Shown: positions 1 through 6,549 of the stretch, one piece after another
Position numbering within the stretch: the stretch's first letter is position 1
Layout of the letters: every line of letters starts with the position of its first letter
From: an uncultured Nocardioides sp.
GTDB lineage: Bacteria; Actinomycetota; Actinomycetes; Propionibacteriales; Nocardioidaceae
Direction of reading: 5' to 3'
DNA: 22,043 nucleotides
NCBI RefSeq assembly: GCF_946885725.1
Contig: NZ_CAMPGZ010000048.1
Span: 1 to 22,043, forward strand
Notes under the pieces: generated by a model
Told to the model about the DNA's origin: nothing
The model's input: the letters and a program-made list of their open reading frames with translations, nothing else
Database searches by the model: none
Translations under genes and position numbers: made by a program

Positions 1-36
1 CAGCCCAGACCGGTCAGCCCAGACCGGTCAGCCCAG
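1..36. repeat. 14-bp tandem repeat at the 3' end of the first EEP gene
   Basis: The unit CAGCCCAGACCGGT occurs twice head to tail (1-14, 15-28) and an eight-base third copy begins at 29. The third copy holds the last codons and stop of the EEP gene, so the repeat duplicates the gene's own 3' end, including TGA triplets. Each junction contains the 8-bp palindrome GACCGGTC. The array reaches the window edge and may continue. It looks like slippage or local duplication; a terminator role is not evident because there is no T tract. Confidence 0.8.
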
Positions 37-1107
37 GCCGAGCGTCGCGCGCACCATGTTGTGGTCGGAGGCGATCACGCCGCTGACCTGCCAGGTGTTC
101 GGGTCCCAGTTGGTGACGACCTTCCACTCCCGCACCGGCATGTGGTTGTCGGCCCAGATCCAGTCGATGTTCTGGCCGGCCTTGTGCTGCTCGTTCCAGT
201 AGCCGAAGCCGCGCACGTCTCGCTGGAACTTGTTGGCGGTGTTCATCCAGCCGTTGATCGTGCGCGCCGCGCGCGGGTTGCGGATCGGGTTGACCCGGTA
301 CTGCTGGCCGCGTACGTCGCCGTACCCGGCCTTCTTCATCCGCGGCAGGAACGTCTTGGCCATCGGGGAGTACTTGTGGATGTTGAAGTCACCGGTCGCG
401 ATCACGGGCAGGTCGCGCTTGATGTCGTTGATCCTGCGGATCATCTCGCGCCACTGCTTGCGGCGGATCTTCTCGTTCTTCGACTCCAGGTGCGTGGTCG
501 TGAACAGGAACTTCTGGCCGTTCAGCTTCGACTTCAGCACCGCCCAGCCCATGTGGTCCGGGCTCTGCGAGCTCTTCTGCGCCTTGTACTTCAGCTTGCC
601 CTGCTTGACCAGCGAGACCGTCTGCGTGTTGTAGAGGATCCGGTCGCTGTGGGAGGCGCCGCGGTTCTTCTTCTTGCACTTGTACTGCGTCGACGGCTTC
701 TTGCAGTTGAACGCGTACTTGTTCGTGAGCGCGAACGTGCCGCCCGCCTTGTTCAGCCCGTTGCGCAGGTCGAGGAACTGGTTCTTGCCGTCGACGAGCC
801 GCGACGCGAACGCCTTGCTCGGGTTGACCTCCTGCACGCCGATCACGTCGACGTACTCGCCGAGGATGTTGGCGATCACCTGCGCGCGCCGCTCGCGCCA
901 GGGCCGGATCTCCCCCTGGGCGGTGTCGAGGCTGACGCTGCGCACGTTGTACGACGCCACCCGGAGGTCGACGGTGGCCCGACGAGCCTGGACCCGGGTC
1001 TGGTCCGGCGCCGGCTCACCCGAAGCCGAAGCCGAAGCCGAAGCCGCGAACGCGGAGGCGAGCAGGGACAGGGTGGCCGTGCCGACGGCCAAGCCGATGG
1101 TGCGCAT
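28..1107 (-). CDS. Secreted endonuclease/exonuclease/phosphatase family protein (EEP copy 1)
   Basis: A 359-residue metal-dependent phosphoesterase of the EEP (DNase I/APE1-like) fold, likely exported. Residues 1-30 are an uncleaved-looking signal peptide with an Ala/Ser-rich end. The EEP motifs are in order: YN at 53-54, VQE with the metal-binding Glu93, THLE with His206, GDFN at 239-242 (Asp240, Asn242), IDW with Asp315, and the terminal SDH at 347-349. All catalytic positions expected for the fold are present. The ATG at 1107 follows a GGGAG Shine-Dalgarno five bases upstream. The gene lies 62 nt downstream of a paralogue of similar length on the same strand, so the two may be co-transcribed. 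The substrate cannot be told from sequence: extracellular DNA, RNA, a sphingolipid-type phosphodiester or another phosphoester are all possible for this superfamily. Confidence 0.9.
   Translation of the reverse strand: MRTIGLAVGTATLSLLASAFAASASASASGEPAPDQTRVQARRATVDLRVASYNVRSVSLDTAQGEIRPWRERRAQVIANILGEYVDVIGVQEVNPSKAFASRLVDGKNQFLDLRNGLNKAGGTFALTNKYAFNCKKPSTQYKCKKKNRGASHSDRILYNTQTVSLVKQGKLKYKAQKSSQSPDHMGWAVLKSKLNGQKFLFTTTHLESKNEKIRRKQWREMIRRINDIKRDLPVIATGDFNIHKYSPMAKTFLPRMKKAGYGDVRGQQYRVNPIRNPRAARTINGWMNTANKFQRDVRGFGYWNEQHKAGQNIDWIWADNHMPVREWKVVTNWDPNTWQVSGVIASDHNMVRATLGLG
1022..1045. repeat. Hexanucleotide repeat (GAAGCC x4) in a signal-peptide region
   Basis: Four perfect tandem GAAGCC units (GGCTTC on the coding strand) encode an alternating Ala-Ser run right after the hydrophobic core of the signal peptide of the first EEP protein. 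Because the unit is six bases, copy-number change would lengthen or shorten the Ala-Ser run without shifting frame. Confidence 0.85.
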
Positions 1108-1140
1108 GTGTTCTCCCGAGACTGAACGGTTTCGCGATAG

Positions 1141-1154
1141 AGGGGAGTACCCCT
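1141..1154 (-). promoter_or_regulatory. Short hairpin AGGGG/CCCCT between the two EEP genes
   Basis: Five-base perfect arms AGGGG (1141-1145) and CCCCT (1150-1154) around AGTA. The hairpin is 34 nt upstream of the start of EEP copy 1 and 15 nt past the stop of EEP copy 2. It shares TACTCCC (minus strand) with the larger palindrome upstream of EEP copy 2. It could be an operator or a weak terminator; the stem is short and there is no T run. Confidence 0.3.
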
Positions 1155-1169
1155 TGCTTTACGACCTAC

Positions 1170-2240
1170 TCACGGCAGCCGGAGGGTGGCCCGGACCATG
1201 TTGTGGTTGGACGGGATGACGCCGCTGATCTGCCACGAGCCCGGGTCGTAGTCGACGACCGTCTCGTACTCGAGCACCGGCAGCTCGTTGCTGGCGAAGA
1301 TCCAGTCGATGCTCTGTCCGGCGCGGTCACGGTGGTCCCAGTAGCTGAACCGGCGGACGTCGCGCTGCAGCTTGTTGACCGAGCTGATCCAGGCGTTGAT
1401 GACCTGCTGGGCGCGCGGGTGCTCGAGCTTGGCGACCTTCGGCTGCTGGCCGAGCGCGTCGCCGTACCCGTTGTTCCTCATCGCGGTCATGTACCGCGCA
1501 CCCTGGTCGGACATCTTGTGGGTGTTGAAGTCGCCGGTCACGACGACCGGCAGGTTGCCGCGGATGCTGTTGACCTTGGTGATCAGCTCGTCCCACTGCG
1601 CGCCCCGGATGCTCTCGACCTTGGGCTCGAGGTGGGTGGTGACGAACAGGAACTGGCTGCCGGTCGCGAGGCTGCTCAGCACCGCCCAGCCCATGTGGGC
1701 AGGGCTGGTCTTCGACTTCTGCGCCTTGTACTTCATCGCGCCCTGCGAGACCAGGGACAGCGTGCGCTTGTTGTAGAAGATGCGGTCGCTGTGCGAGGAG
1801 CCCCGGTACTTCGGCTTGCACTTGTACGCCGTGCGGGCCTTCTTGCAGTTGTACGACTTCGCGTTCGTCAGGGCGTAGTACTCGCCGGCCGCGGCCAGAC
1901 CGTTCTTCAGGTCCTGGAACTGCGTCTTGCCCGAGACGAGCCGGGGCGCGAAGACCCGGCTCGGGTTGAGCTCCTGGACGCCGATCACGTCGATGTTCCG
2001 GGAGACGATCTGCCGGGCGATGGCGTCGCGGCGCTCACGCCACGGGCGGAACTCGCCGTCCTTCTTGTCCAGGCTGACGTTGGTGACGTTGTACGTCGCC
2101 ACGCGGATGTCGACCGGCATCCGGGCCGCGGCTTCGGCCCGGTCGGCCGGCCCGGCGGTGACGGTGAGCCCGGCGGCCACGGCGAGCGCGGCGACAGCGG
2201 CCAGCCCACGGGCGAGACGGTTGGTGCGGCCCTGGAACAT
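1170..2240 (-). CDS. Secreted endonuclease/exonuclease/phosphatase family protein (EEP copy 2)
   Basis: A 356-residue paralogue of the downstream EEP gene, with collinear motifs and shared blocks such as the Cys/Lys segment (NCKKART...KCKPKYRG), the SHSDRI motif and HMGWAVL. An N-terminal signal peptide has positive residues followed by an Ala-rich core to about residue 38. Motifs: YN at 50-51, VQE with Glu90, THLE with His203, GDFN with Asp237 and Asn239, IDW with Asp312. The terminal motif is SNH (344-346) where copy 1 has SDH, so a usually metal- or water-positioning Asp is Asn. The start at 2240 is chosen because GGGAGG lies eight bases upstream and the signal peptide begins there; an upstream in-frame ATG at 2285 would add 15 residues with no signal-like character. 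The enzyme may have altered activity or a different specificity. Confidence 0.88.
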   Translation of the reverse strand: MFQGRTNRLARGLAAVAALAVAAGLTVTAGPADRAEAAARMPVDIRVATYNVTNVSLDKKDGEFRPWRERRDAIARQIVSRNIDVIGVQELNPSRVFAPRLVSGKTQFQDLKNGLAAAGEYYALTNAKSYNCKKARTAYKCKPKYRGSSHSDRIFYNKRTLSLVSQGAMKYKAQKSKTSPAHMGWAVLSSLATGSQFLFVTTHLEPKVESIRGAQWDELITKVNSIRGNLPVVVTGDFNTHKMSDQGARYMTAMRNNGYGDALGQQPKVAKLEHPRAQQVINAWISSVNKLQRDVRRFSYWDHRDRAGQSIDWIFASNELPVLEYETVVDYDPGSWQISGVIPSNHNMVRATLRLP

Positions 2241-2296
2241 TCGTGCGTCCTCCCAGACATTCCGCCCGGGACGTGCGTACGGCACACAGCCCGGGC

Positions 2297-2317
2297 ATTA
2301 CTCCCGAAGGGAGTAAT
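2297..2317. promoter_or_regulatory. Perfect 9-bp palindrome upstream of EEP copy 2
   Basis: Arms ATTACTCCC (2297-2305) and GGGAGTAAT (2309-2317) are perfect inverted repeats around GAA. The palindrome sits 57 nt upstream of the EEP copy 2 start and 80 nt upstream of the divergent aminotransferase, in a locally AT-richer spacer. It fits a dimeric repressor operator or a 5'-leader hairpin; which one cannot be told from sequence. No T-rich tail supports termination on either strand. Confidence 0.5.
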
Positions 2318-2342
2318 CGGCAGGAAGGAGGCGCAACTAAAC

Positions 2343-2384
2343 GTGACGTTCGGCTCAAAGGTCTCGTTCTGGTGACGTTGGGCT
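2343..2384. promoter_or_regulatory. 13-bp direct repeat in front of the aminotransferase
   Basis: GTGACGTTCGGCT (2343-2355) recurs as GTGACGTTGGGCT (2372-2384), 12 of 13 bases identical, with starts 29 bp apart (close to three helical turns). The second copy abuts the putative -10 box. This spacing on one DNA face suits a transcription factor binding direct repeats, but no regulator is identified nearby. Confidence 0.4.
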
Positions 2385-2389
2385 AGCGT
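2384..2389 (+). promoter_or_regulatory. Putative -10 box TAGCGT, leaderless start of the aminotransferase
   Basis: TAGCGT fits the actinobacterial TANNNT -10 pattern and ends seven bases before the ATG at 2397, the geometry of a leaderless transcript. There is no Shine-Dalgarno sequence before this ATG. The same hexamer precedes the rhodanese gene on the other strand. Confidence 0.45.
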
Positions 2390-2396
2390 CGGGCCC

Positions 2397-3506
2397 ATGC
2401 CAGCGATCCTCGAGCGCCACCTGTATGGACCAGGCCCGTCGAACCCCTACCCGGAGGCCACCGCGGCCCTCGCCCAGCCGCTGCTGGGTCACCTGGACCC
2501 CGAGTTCCTGCGGATCATGGACGAGACCTGCGAGCGGCTCCGCACCGTCTGGGGCACCGGCAACGCCCGCACCCTCCCGTTGAGCGCGACCGGCTCGGCG
2601 GGCATGGAGGCGGCGTTCGTCAACACGGTGTCCGAGGGCGACGTCGTGGTGGTGGCGGTCAACGGCCTGTTCGGCCAGCGGATGTGCGACGTCGCGGCCC
2701 GCTGCGGGGCCGAGGTGATCGCCGTGGAGCACACCTGGGGCCAGCCGGTCGACGTCGACCGGGTGCTCTCCGCACACGCCTCGCCCAAGGTGATCGCCGC
2801 GGTCCACGCCGAGACCTCGACCGGCGTCCGCTCCGACATCGCCGCGCTCGGCGCCGGCAAGGGCGACGCGCTGCTGCTGGTCGACGCGGTGACCTCGATC
2901 GGCGGCATCGAGCTGCGCGCCGACGACTGGGGCGTCGACGTCGGCTATGCCGGCACCCAGAAGTGCCTCGGCGTGGCACCCGGCCTGGCGCCGTTCACGA
3001 TCAACGACCGCGCGTTCGAGCGGCGGGTCACTCGGCCGCGGTCGTGGTACCTCGACCTCGGCCTGCTCGGCGGGTACGTCGGGGAGGCCAGCGGCAGCGG
3101 CGGGCGGACCTACCACCACACCGCGCCGACCGCGATGGTCGCGAGCCTGCACGCCGGTCTGGGCCGGATCCTCGACGAGGGGCTCGAGCACGTCTGGGCG
3201 CGCCACGAGGAGGCCGGCCGGCTGCTGCAGGAGGGCCTCCAGGAGCGCGGCCTCGAGCTGTTCGCCGCCGAGGGCGCCCGGCTCCCGGAGCTCACCACGG
3301 TCAAGGTGCCCGAGGGCGTCGACTCGGCGGCCGTGCGGAAGGTGCTGCTGGAGCGGCACGGCGTCGAGATCGGTGCGGGTGCCGGGGCCTATGCCGGCAC
3401 GGTCTGGCGGATCGGCCTGATGGGCCACAACGCCCGGCCCGACTCGGTGCTGCTGGTCCTCGCCGCGCTCGACGACGCCCTGGCCGCGGTCGGTTGGAAG
3501 GGCTGA
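2397..3506 (+). CDS. PLP-dependent class V aminotransferase (alanine/serine-glyoxylate aminotransferase type)
   Basis: A 369-residue fold-type I PLP enzyme of the AGXT/serine-pyruvate aminotransferase family. An N-terminal GPGPSNP motif (11-17) opens the protein, a substrate/phosphate loop SATGSAGMEA lies at 63-72, the cofactor Asp163 is in VDAVTSIGG, the Schiff-base Lys189 is in GTQKCLG, and the carboxylate-binding Arg338 is in WRIGLMGH. Length and motif spacing match the family. The likely reaction transfers an amino group from alanine, serine or a ureide to glyoxylate or pyruvate; (S)-ureidoglycine-glyoxylate aminotransferase is an alternative, but no purine-catabolism gene is nearby. The start is an apparently leaderless ATG. 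The S33 peptidase gene begins 4 nt after its stop, so the two are almost certainly one operon, perhaps supplying and processing amino acids. Confidence 0.88.
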   Translation: MPAILERHLYGPGPSNPYPEATAALAQPLLGHLDPEFLRIMDETCERLRTVWGTGNARTLPLSATGSAGMEAAFVNTVSEGDVVVVAVNGLFGQRMCDVAARCGAEVIAVEHTWGQPVDVDRVLSAHASPKVIAAVHAETSTGVRSDIAALGAGKGDALLLVDAVTSIGGIELRADDWGVDVGYAGTQKCLGVAPGLAPFTINDRAFERRVTRPRSWYLDLGLLGGYVGEASGSGGRTYHHTAPTAMVASLHAGLGRILDEGLEHVWARHEEAGRLLQEGLQERGLELFAAEGARLPELTTVKVPEGVDSAAVRKVLLERHGVEIGAGAGAYAGTVWRIGLMGHNARPDSVLLVLAALDDALAAVGWKG

Positions 3507-3510
3507 CCCG

Positions 3511-4764
3511 GTGTCGCTGCGCTCGGAGACCGTGCACGCCGCCGGCCTGCTGCTGGTCGAGCACGAGCTCGACGTACCTCTCGAGCACACCGACCCCGAC
3601 GGCCCCACCATCACGGTCTTCGCGCGCGAGGTCGCCGACCCCGGGCCCGGCGGGCGGGAGCGGCCGTTCCTGGTCTACCTGCAGGGCGGGCCCGGCTCCG
3701 AGGCGCCGCGGCCGACCCGGCTGCCCACCAGCCCGGCCTGGCTCGATCGCGCCCTGCAGGACTATCGCGTGCTGATGCTCGACCAGCGCGGCACCGGCCG
3801 GTCCACCCCGGTCGGCACCCTCCCGGGCCTGACCCCGGCGGAGCAGGCCGCCTATCTGGCCCACTTCCGCGCCGACGCGATCGTGCGCGACTGCGAGGCG
3901 TTCCGCGCCGCGCTCGGCGTCGACACCTGGAGCGTGCTCGGCCAGTCGTTCGGCGGGTTCTGCACGCTCACCTACCTGTCGCAGGCGCCCGGGTCGCTAC
4001 GCGAGGCGCTGTTCACCGGCGGCGTCCCGCCGGTCGGCCGGCCCGTCGACGAGGTCTACGCGACGACGTACCGCACCATGCGCGAGCGCAACCGGCGCTA
4101 CCACGCCACCTACCCGGGCGATCGCGACAGATTGCGCGCGATCCTCGACCGAGCCGCCGCCGGCGAGCTGGTGCTGCCGAGCGGCGACGTGGTCACGCCC
4201 CGCTGGTTCCGCCAGGTCGGCAACGTGCTCGGCATGAGCGATGGTGCCGCGCGGCTGCACTACCTGCTCGAGCTCGACCCGAGCAGCCCCGCGTTCCTGC
4301 ACGACCTCGCGGGCGCGCTGCCCTTCCACGGCCGCAACCCGCTGTACGTCGTGGTCCACGAGGCCTGCTACGCCGACGGCGAGGCGACCCGCTGGTCCGC
4401 GGACCGGGTGATGCCCGACGACTTCCGCGAGGACGACACCCTGCTCACCGGCGAGCACGTGTTCCCGTCGGTCCTCGACGACGTGGGCGAGCTGCGGCAG
4501 CTGCGCGAGGCGGCGCACCTGCTGGCCGAGAAGGAGTGGCCACGGCTCTACGACCCCGACGTGCTCGCGGCCTGCGACGTGCCGGCCGCGGCCGCGGTCT
4601 ACGCCGAGGATCCCTACGTGCACCTCGACTACTCGCTGGAGACCGCCGCGCTGGTGCCGACGCTGCGCCCCTGGGTCACCAACGAGTACGAGCACAACGG
4701 CCTGCGCGTCGACGGCGAGCGTGTGCTCGACCGGCTCGTCAAGATGGCCCGCGGCCAGCTCTGA
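3511..4764 (+). CDS. Proline-iminopeptidase-like alpha/beta hydrolase (peptidase S33)
   Basis: A 417-residue alpha/beta hydrolase that resembles actinobacterial prolyl aminopeptidases. The oxyanion segment QGGPG is at 58-62 (usually HGGPG), DQRGTGRS follows at 91-98, the nucleophile Ser146 is in GQSFGG, and the acid and base are probably Asp367 (AEDPYVH) and His395 (YEHNGLR). The long cap region between 170 and 340 is typical of S33 peptidases. There is no signal peptide, so it is probably cytoplasmic and removes N-terminal proline from peptides. GTG is the start; GGAAGG in the end of the preceding gene serves as ribosome binding site. It is translated directly after the aminotransferase. Substrate specificity beyond the family is inference. 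Confidence 0.88.
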   Translation: MSLRSETVHAAGLLLVEHELDVPLEHTDPDGPTITVFAREVADPGPGGRERPFLVYLQGGPGSEAPRPTRLPTSPAWLDRALQDYRVLMLDQRGTGRSTPVGTLPGLTPAEQAAYLAHFRADAIVRDCEAFRAALGVDTWSVLGQSFGGFCTLTYLSQAPGSLREALFTGGVPPVGRPVDEVYATTYRTMRERNRRYHATYPGDRDRLRAILDRAAAGELVLPSGDVVTPRWFRQVGNVLGMSDGAARLHYLLELDPSSPAFLHDLAGALPFHGRNPLYVVVHEACYADGEATRWSADRVMPDDFREDDTLLTGEHVFPSVLDDVGELRQLREAAHLLAEKEWPRLYDPDVLAACDVPAAAAVYAEDPYVHLDYSLETAALVPTLRPWVTNEYEHNGLRVDGERVLDRLVKMARGQL

Positions 4765-4786
4765 CCGTCGGCCCGATCTGTCGGGA

Positions 4787-4842
4787 GTGGTCTCGACGGG
4801 CTCGACCACCCGACGCCGTCGCGACAGGCTCGACCACCCGAC
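4787..4842. repeat. Degenerate REP-like repeat between convergent genes
   Basis: GGCTCGACCACCCGAC occurs at 4799-4814 and again at 4827-4842, 28 bp apart. The first copy is preceded by GTGGTCTCGAC, so GTGGTC (4787-4792) and GACCAC (4804-4809) form an inverted repeat. From memory, TCGACAGGCTCGACCA-type sequences are common intergenic repeats in several actinobacteria, including Nocardioides; this is not checked here. It lies in the 84-nt gap between the convergent hydrolase and propeller-protein genes, where it may form RNA structure at both 3' ends. Confidence 0.65.
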
Positions 4843-4848
4843 CGGCCG

Positions 4849-5763
4849 TCAGCTGATGCTGAAGACGAAGATGCCGTGGTCGAGCGGGTCCCCTGGCGCC
4901 CGCAGGTCGTAGCCGTCCGAGACCCACATGCGACCCCGCACCATCTCCACCGCGCGGATGTCGACCACGCCCGCGCCGGCGACGTCGAGGGTCCAGCCCG
5001 GCACCAACGTGCGGGACTTCCAGTCGACCAGGCTCACCACCGACGGGCTGCGCGCGACCAGCAGCCCCTTGCCATCACCGGTGAACGACATCCCGGTGAT
5101 GTCGGTCAGGCCCGGGACGGAGATGGGCGACCCGACACCCTTGCGCTTGTAGCGGTACGGCCAGATCGTGCTGCCGACTCCGACGTACACCCGGCGCTTC
5201 CGGGGGTTCCACGCGGCGGCCGTGAAGTCGCTGCCCTTGGGGAGGGGCAGGTAGGAGTCCAGACGGAGCTTGCCGCGCTTCCGCTTCAGCCGGAACGCCG
5301 TCGGCTTCTCGCTGGGCGAGCAGCAGACGCCGGAGAAGACGAACAGCTGGTCCTTCCTCCGGTCGTAGGCCACCGCCTCGAGGTCGTTGATCCGGTGCTT
5401 GCCGGCCTTCTTGCCGTGCTTCTTCCCGCGCTTCTCGCGGTGCACGGCGGCCAGCTCGTCGCGGTCGAAGGTGCGCTTGACCTTGCCGGTGCGGACGTTC
5501 ATCTCGATCAGGAGCTCGCCGTCGTCGTCGACGATCCACAGCGACCGGTCCCGGCGCACGAACGCGGACCCCTCGTTGTCGAGCAGTGACCGCCGACCGC
5601 CCGCGAACGGGGACGTCGGTACGACGCGCAGGAGCTGAACGACGGGGGCGTTGGTGGCCGGCAGGGCGTCGGCAGGTCCTTCGGGGGCGAACATCCCGGC
5701 GACCAGGGAGGCGGCCAGGAGCGGAACGGCAGCCAGACGGACCGAGCGCGGGCGGCGTCGCAT
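4849..5763 (-). CDS. Secreted protein of unknown function, propeller-like
   Basis: 304 residues from the ATG at 5763, which is preceded by GGAGGAGG five bases upstream; a longer frame to 5802 has no such site. Residues 1-34 form a signal peptide (RRR, hydrophobic Ala/Leu core, then an Ala-rich cleavage region). The mature part has repeated short beta motifs of the type LWIVDDDGELL, DQLFVFSG, RRVYVGVGS, GLLVARS and MWVSDGYD, as in beta-propellers such as SdiA-regulated or phytase-like proteins, with acidic D-x-D/G loops. A Lys/Arg/His-rich loop (EKRGKKHGKKAGKHR) and a vicinal Cys pair (GVCCS) stand out. It probably acts outside the cell; no catalytic motif is recognised and no function is assigned. 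It is convergent with the hydrolase gene and follows tetR on the same strand after 89 nt. Confidence 0.78.
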   Translation of the reverse strand: MRRRPRSVRLAAVPLLAASLVAGMFAPEGPADALPATNAPVVQLLRVVPTSPFAGGRRSLLDNEGSAFVRRDRSLWIVDDDGELLIEMNVRTGKVKRTFDRDELAAVHREKRGKKHGKKAGKHRINDLEAVAYDRRKDQLFVFSGVCCSPSEKPTAFRLKRKRGKLRLDSYLPLPKGSDFTAAAWNPRKRRVYVGVGSTIWPYRYKRKGVGSPISVPGLTDITGMSFTGDGKGLLVARSPSVVSLVDWKSRTLVPGWTLDVAGAGVVDIRAVEMVRGRMWVSDGYDLRAPGDPLDHGIFVFSIS

Positions 5764-5799
5764 CGCGACCTCCTCCGGTGGGGGACACACACGGGGTTT

Positions 5800-5826
5800 C
5801 ACCGTCTCCCGAGGCCGCGGACGGTG
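5800..5826. promoter_or_regulatory. 7-bp inverted repeat between tetR and the secreted-protein gene
   Basis: CACCGTC (5800-5806) and GACGGTG (5820-5826) are perfect inverted arms around a 13-base spacer. The element lies 37 nt upstream of the secreted-protein start and 27 nt beyond the tetR stop, both on the minus strand. It could be an operator for the former or a weak terminator for the latter. Confidence 0.3.
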
Positions 5827-5852
5827 CCCATGGCGTCAGTGGGCCATTTGGA

Positions 5853-6410
5853 CTACCGCCCGTTGGTTAGCCCCAGAGCCCTTATCGCCATGGATGTGAG
5901 GAGTGCGTGCATCTGTCCCTCCGGCAGCACCGCGCTGTGCGGTGTGGAGTTGATCAGCCCGAAGATCGCGTGTGCCCGAGCCCGCGCCTCGGGACGACCC
6001 AGGCCCGGTTCAGCCTCCTGCATCCGGCTCGCCCAGAGGTCGACGTACTTCCGCTGCAGCGTGCGCACCTTTTCGCGCGCGTCCGCGGGGAGCGCGTCCC
6101 AGTCCCGGTCCTGGACGACGATCAGCGCCTTGTTGTGCAGAGCGAACTCGACGTGCCACTCGACCAGCGCGGCGAGCGCGCGGAGCGGGTCGCGCTCGCC
6201 CTGCGAGCGGGCCCGGCCGACCTCGAGCAGCTCCTCGCTGATGCGCACCAGCATCTCGGCGAGCATCGCGTCCTTGGACGAGAAGTGCTTGTAGAGCGCG
6301 GGTCCGGAGATCCCGCACGCGGCGCCGAGGTCGGCGACGGAGACGCCGTGGAAGCCGCGGCGGGCGAAGAGCTCGGCCGCGGTCGCGAGGATCTCGTCAC
6401 GACGGCTCAC
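5853..6410 (-). CDS. TetR-family transcriptional repressor, probable regulator of the acyl-CoA carboxylase operon
   Basis: 185 residues. The N-terminal TetR helix-turn-helix is textbook (ILATAAELFARRGFHGVSVADLGAACGISGPALYKHFSSKDAML, 7-50). The helical ligand-binding part from about 60 to 180 resembles the group that controls acyl-CoA or fatty-acid metabolism. The start is GTG at 6410 with no ribosome binding site; TAACCT ends six bases upstream, so the mRNA is probably leaderless. That -10 box lies inside the palindrome at 6418-6435, consistent with autorepression. A matching half-site and -10 box occur at the accD1 start, so the target is probably that operon. In Mycobacterium tuberculosis a TetR gene also lies near accD1/accA1 (from memory). 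The inducer is likely an acyl-CoA of leucine catabolism, which is inference. Confidence 0.9.
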   Translation of the reverse strand: MSRRDEILATAAELFARRGFHGVSVADLGAACGISGPALYKHFSSKDAMLAEMLVRISEELLEVGRARSQGERDPLRALAALVEWHVEFALHNKALIVVQDRDWDALPADAREKVRTLQRKYVDLWASRMQEAEPGLGRPEARARAHAIFGLINSTPHSAVLPEGQMHALLTSMAIRALGLTNGR

Positions 6411-6417
6411 GCCGCGA

Positions 6418-6435
6418 GGTTAACGGACGTTCACC
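6418..6435. promoter_or_regulatory. Probable TetR operator overlapping the tetR -10 box
   Basis: GGTTAACG (6418-6425), GA, CGTTCACC (6428-6435) is an 18-bp palindrome with 7 of 8 paired positions matching. On the minus strand it contains TAACCT (6422-6417), six bases before the tetR GTG. The 12 bases CGAGGTTAACGG at 6415-6426 recur exactly at 7654-7665 before accD1. A second perfect hairpin CCCGCC/GGCGGG (6434-6447) adjoins it. Confidence 0.6.
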
Positions 6436-6549
6436 CGCCCAGGCGGGCCATTGAAGTCCGTTCGGGCCGCTCCGACGATCGAGACGACCATCCGGAGCGA
6501 CGGGGGAGCAGCCGGAACCAGAGTTCAGTCCAGTCGCTAGGGAGGAGTC

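Noticed and set aside
4787..4842. Possible minimal CRISPR array (two repeats 28 bp apart)
   Set aside because: Only two units, a spacer of 12 bases, partial palindromic structure and no cas gene; a REP-like repeat is more fitting.
6468..6499. CGCTCCG/CGGAGCG inverted repeat upstream of the methyltransferase
   Set aside because: Only 7 bp with an 18-base spacer in GC-rich DNA; such pairs are expected by chance.
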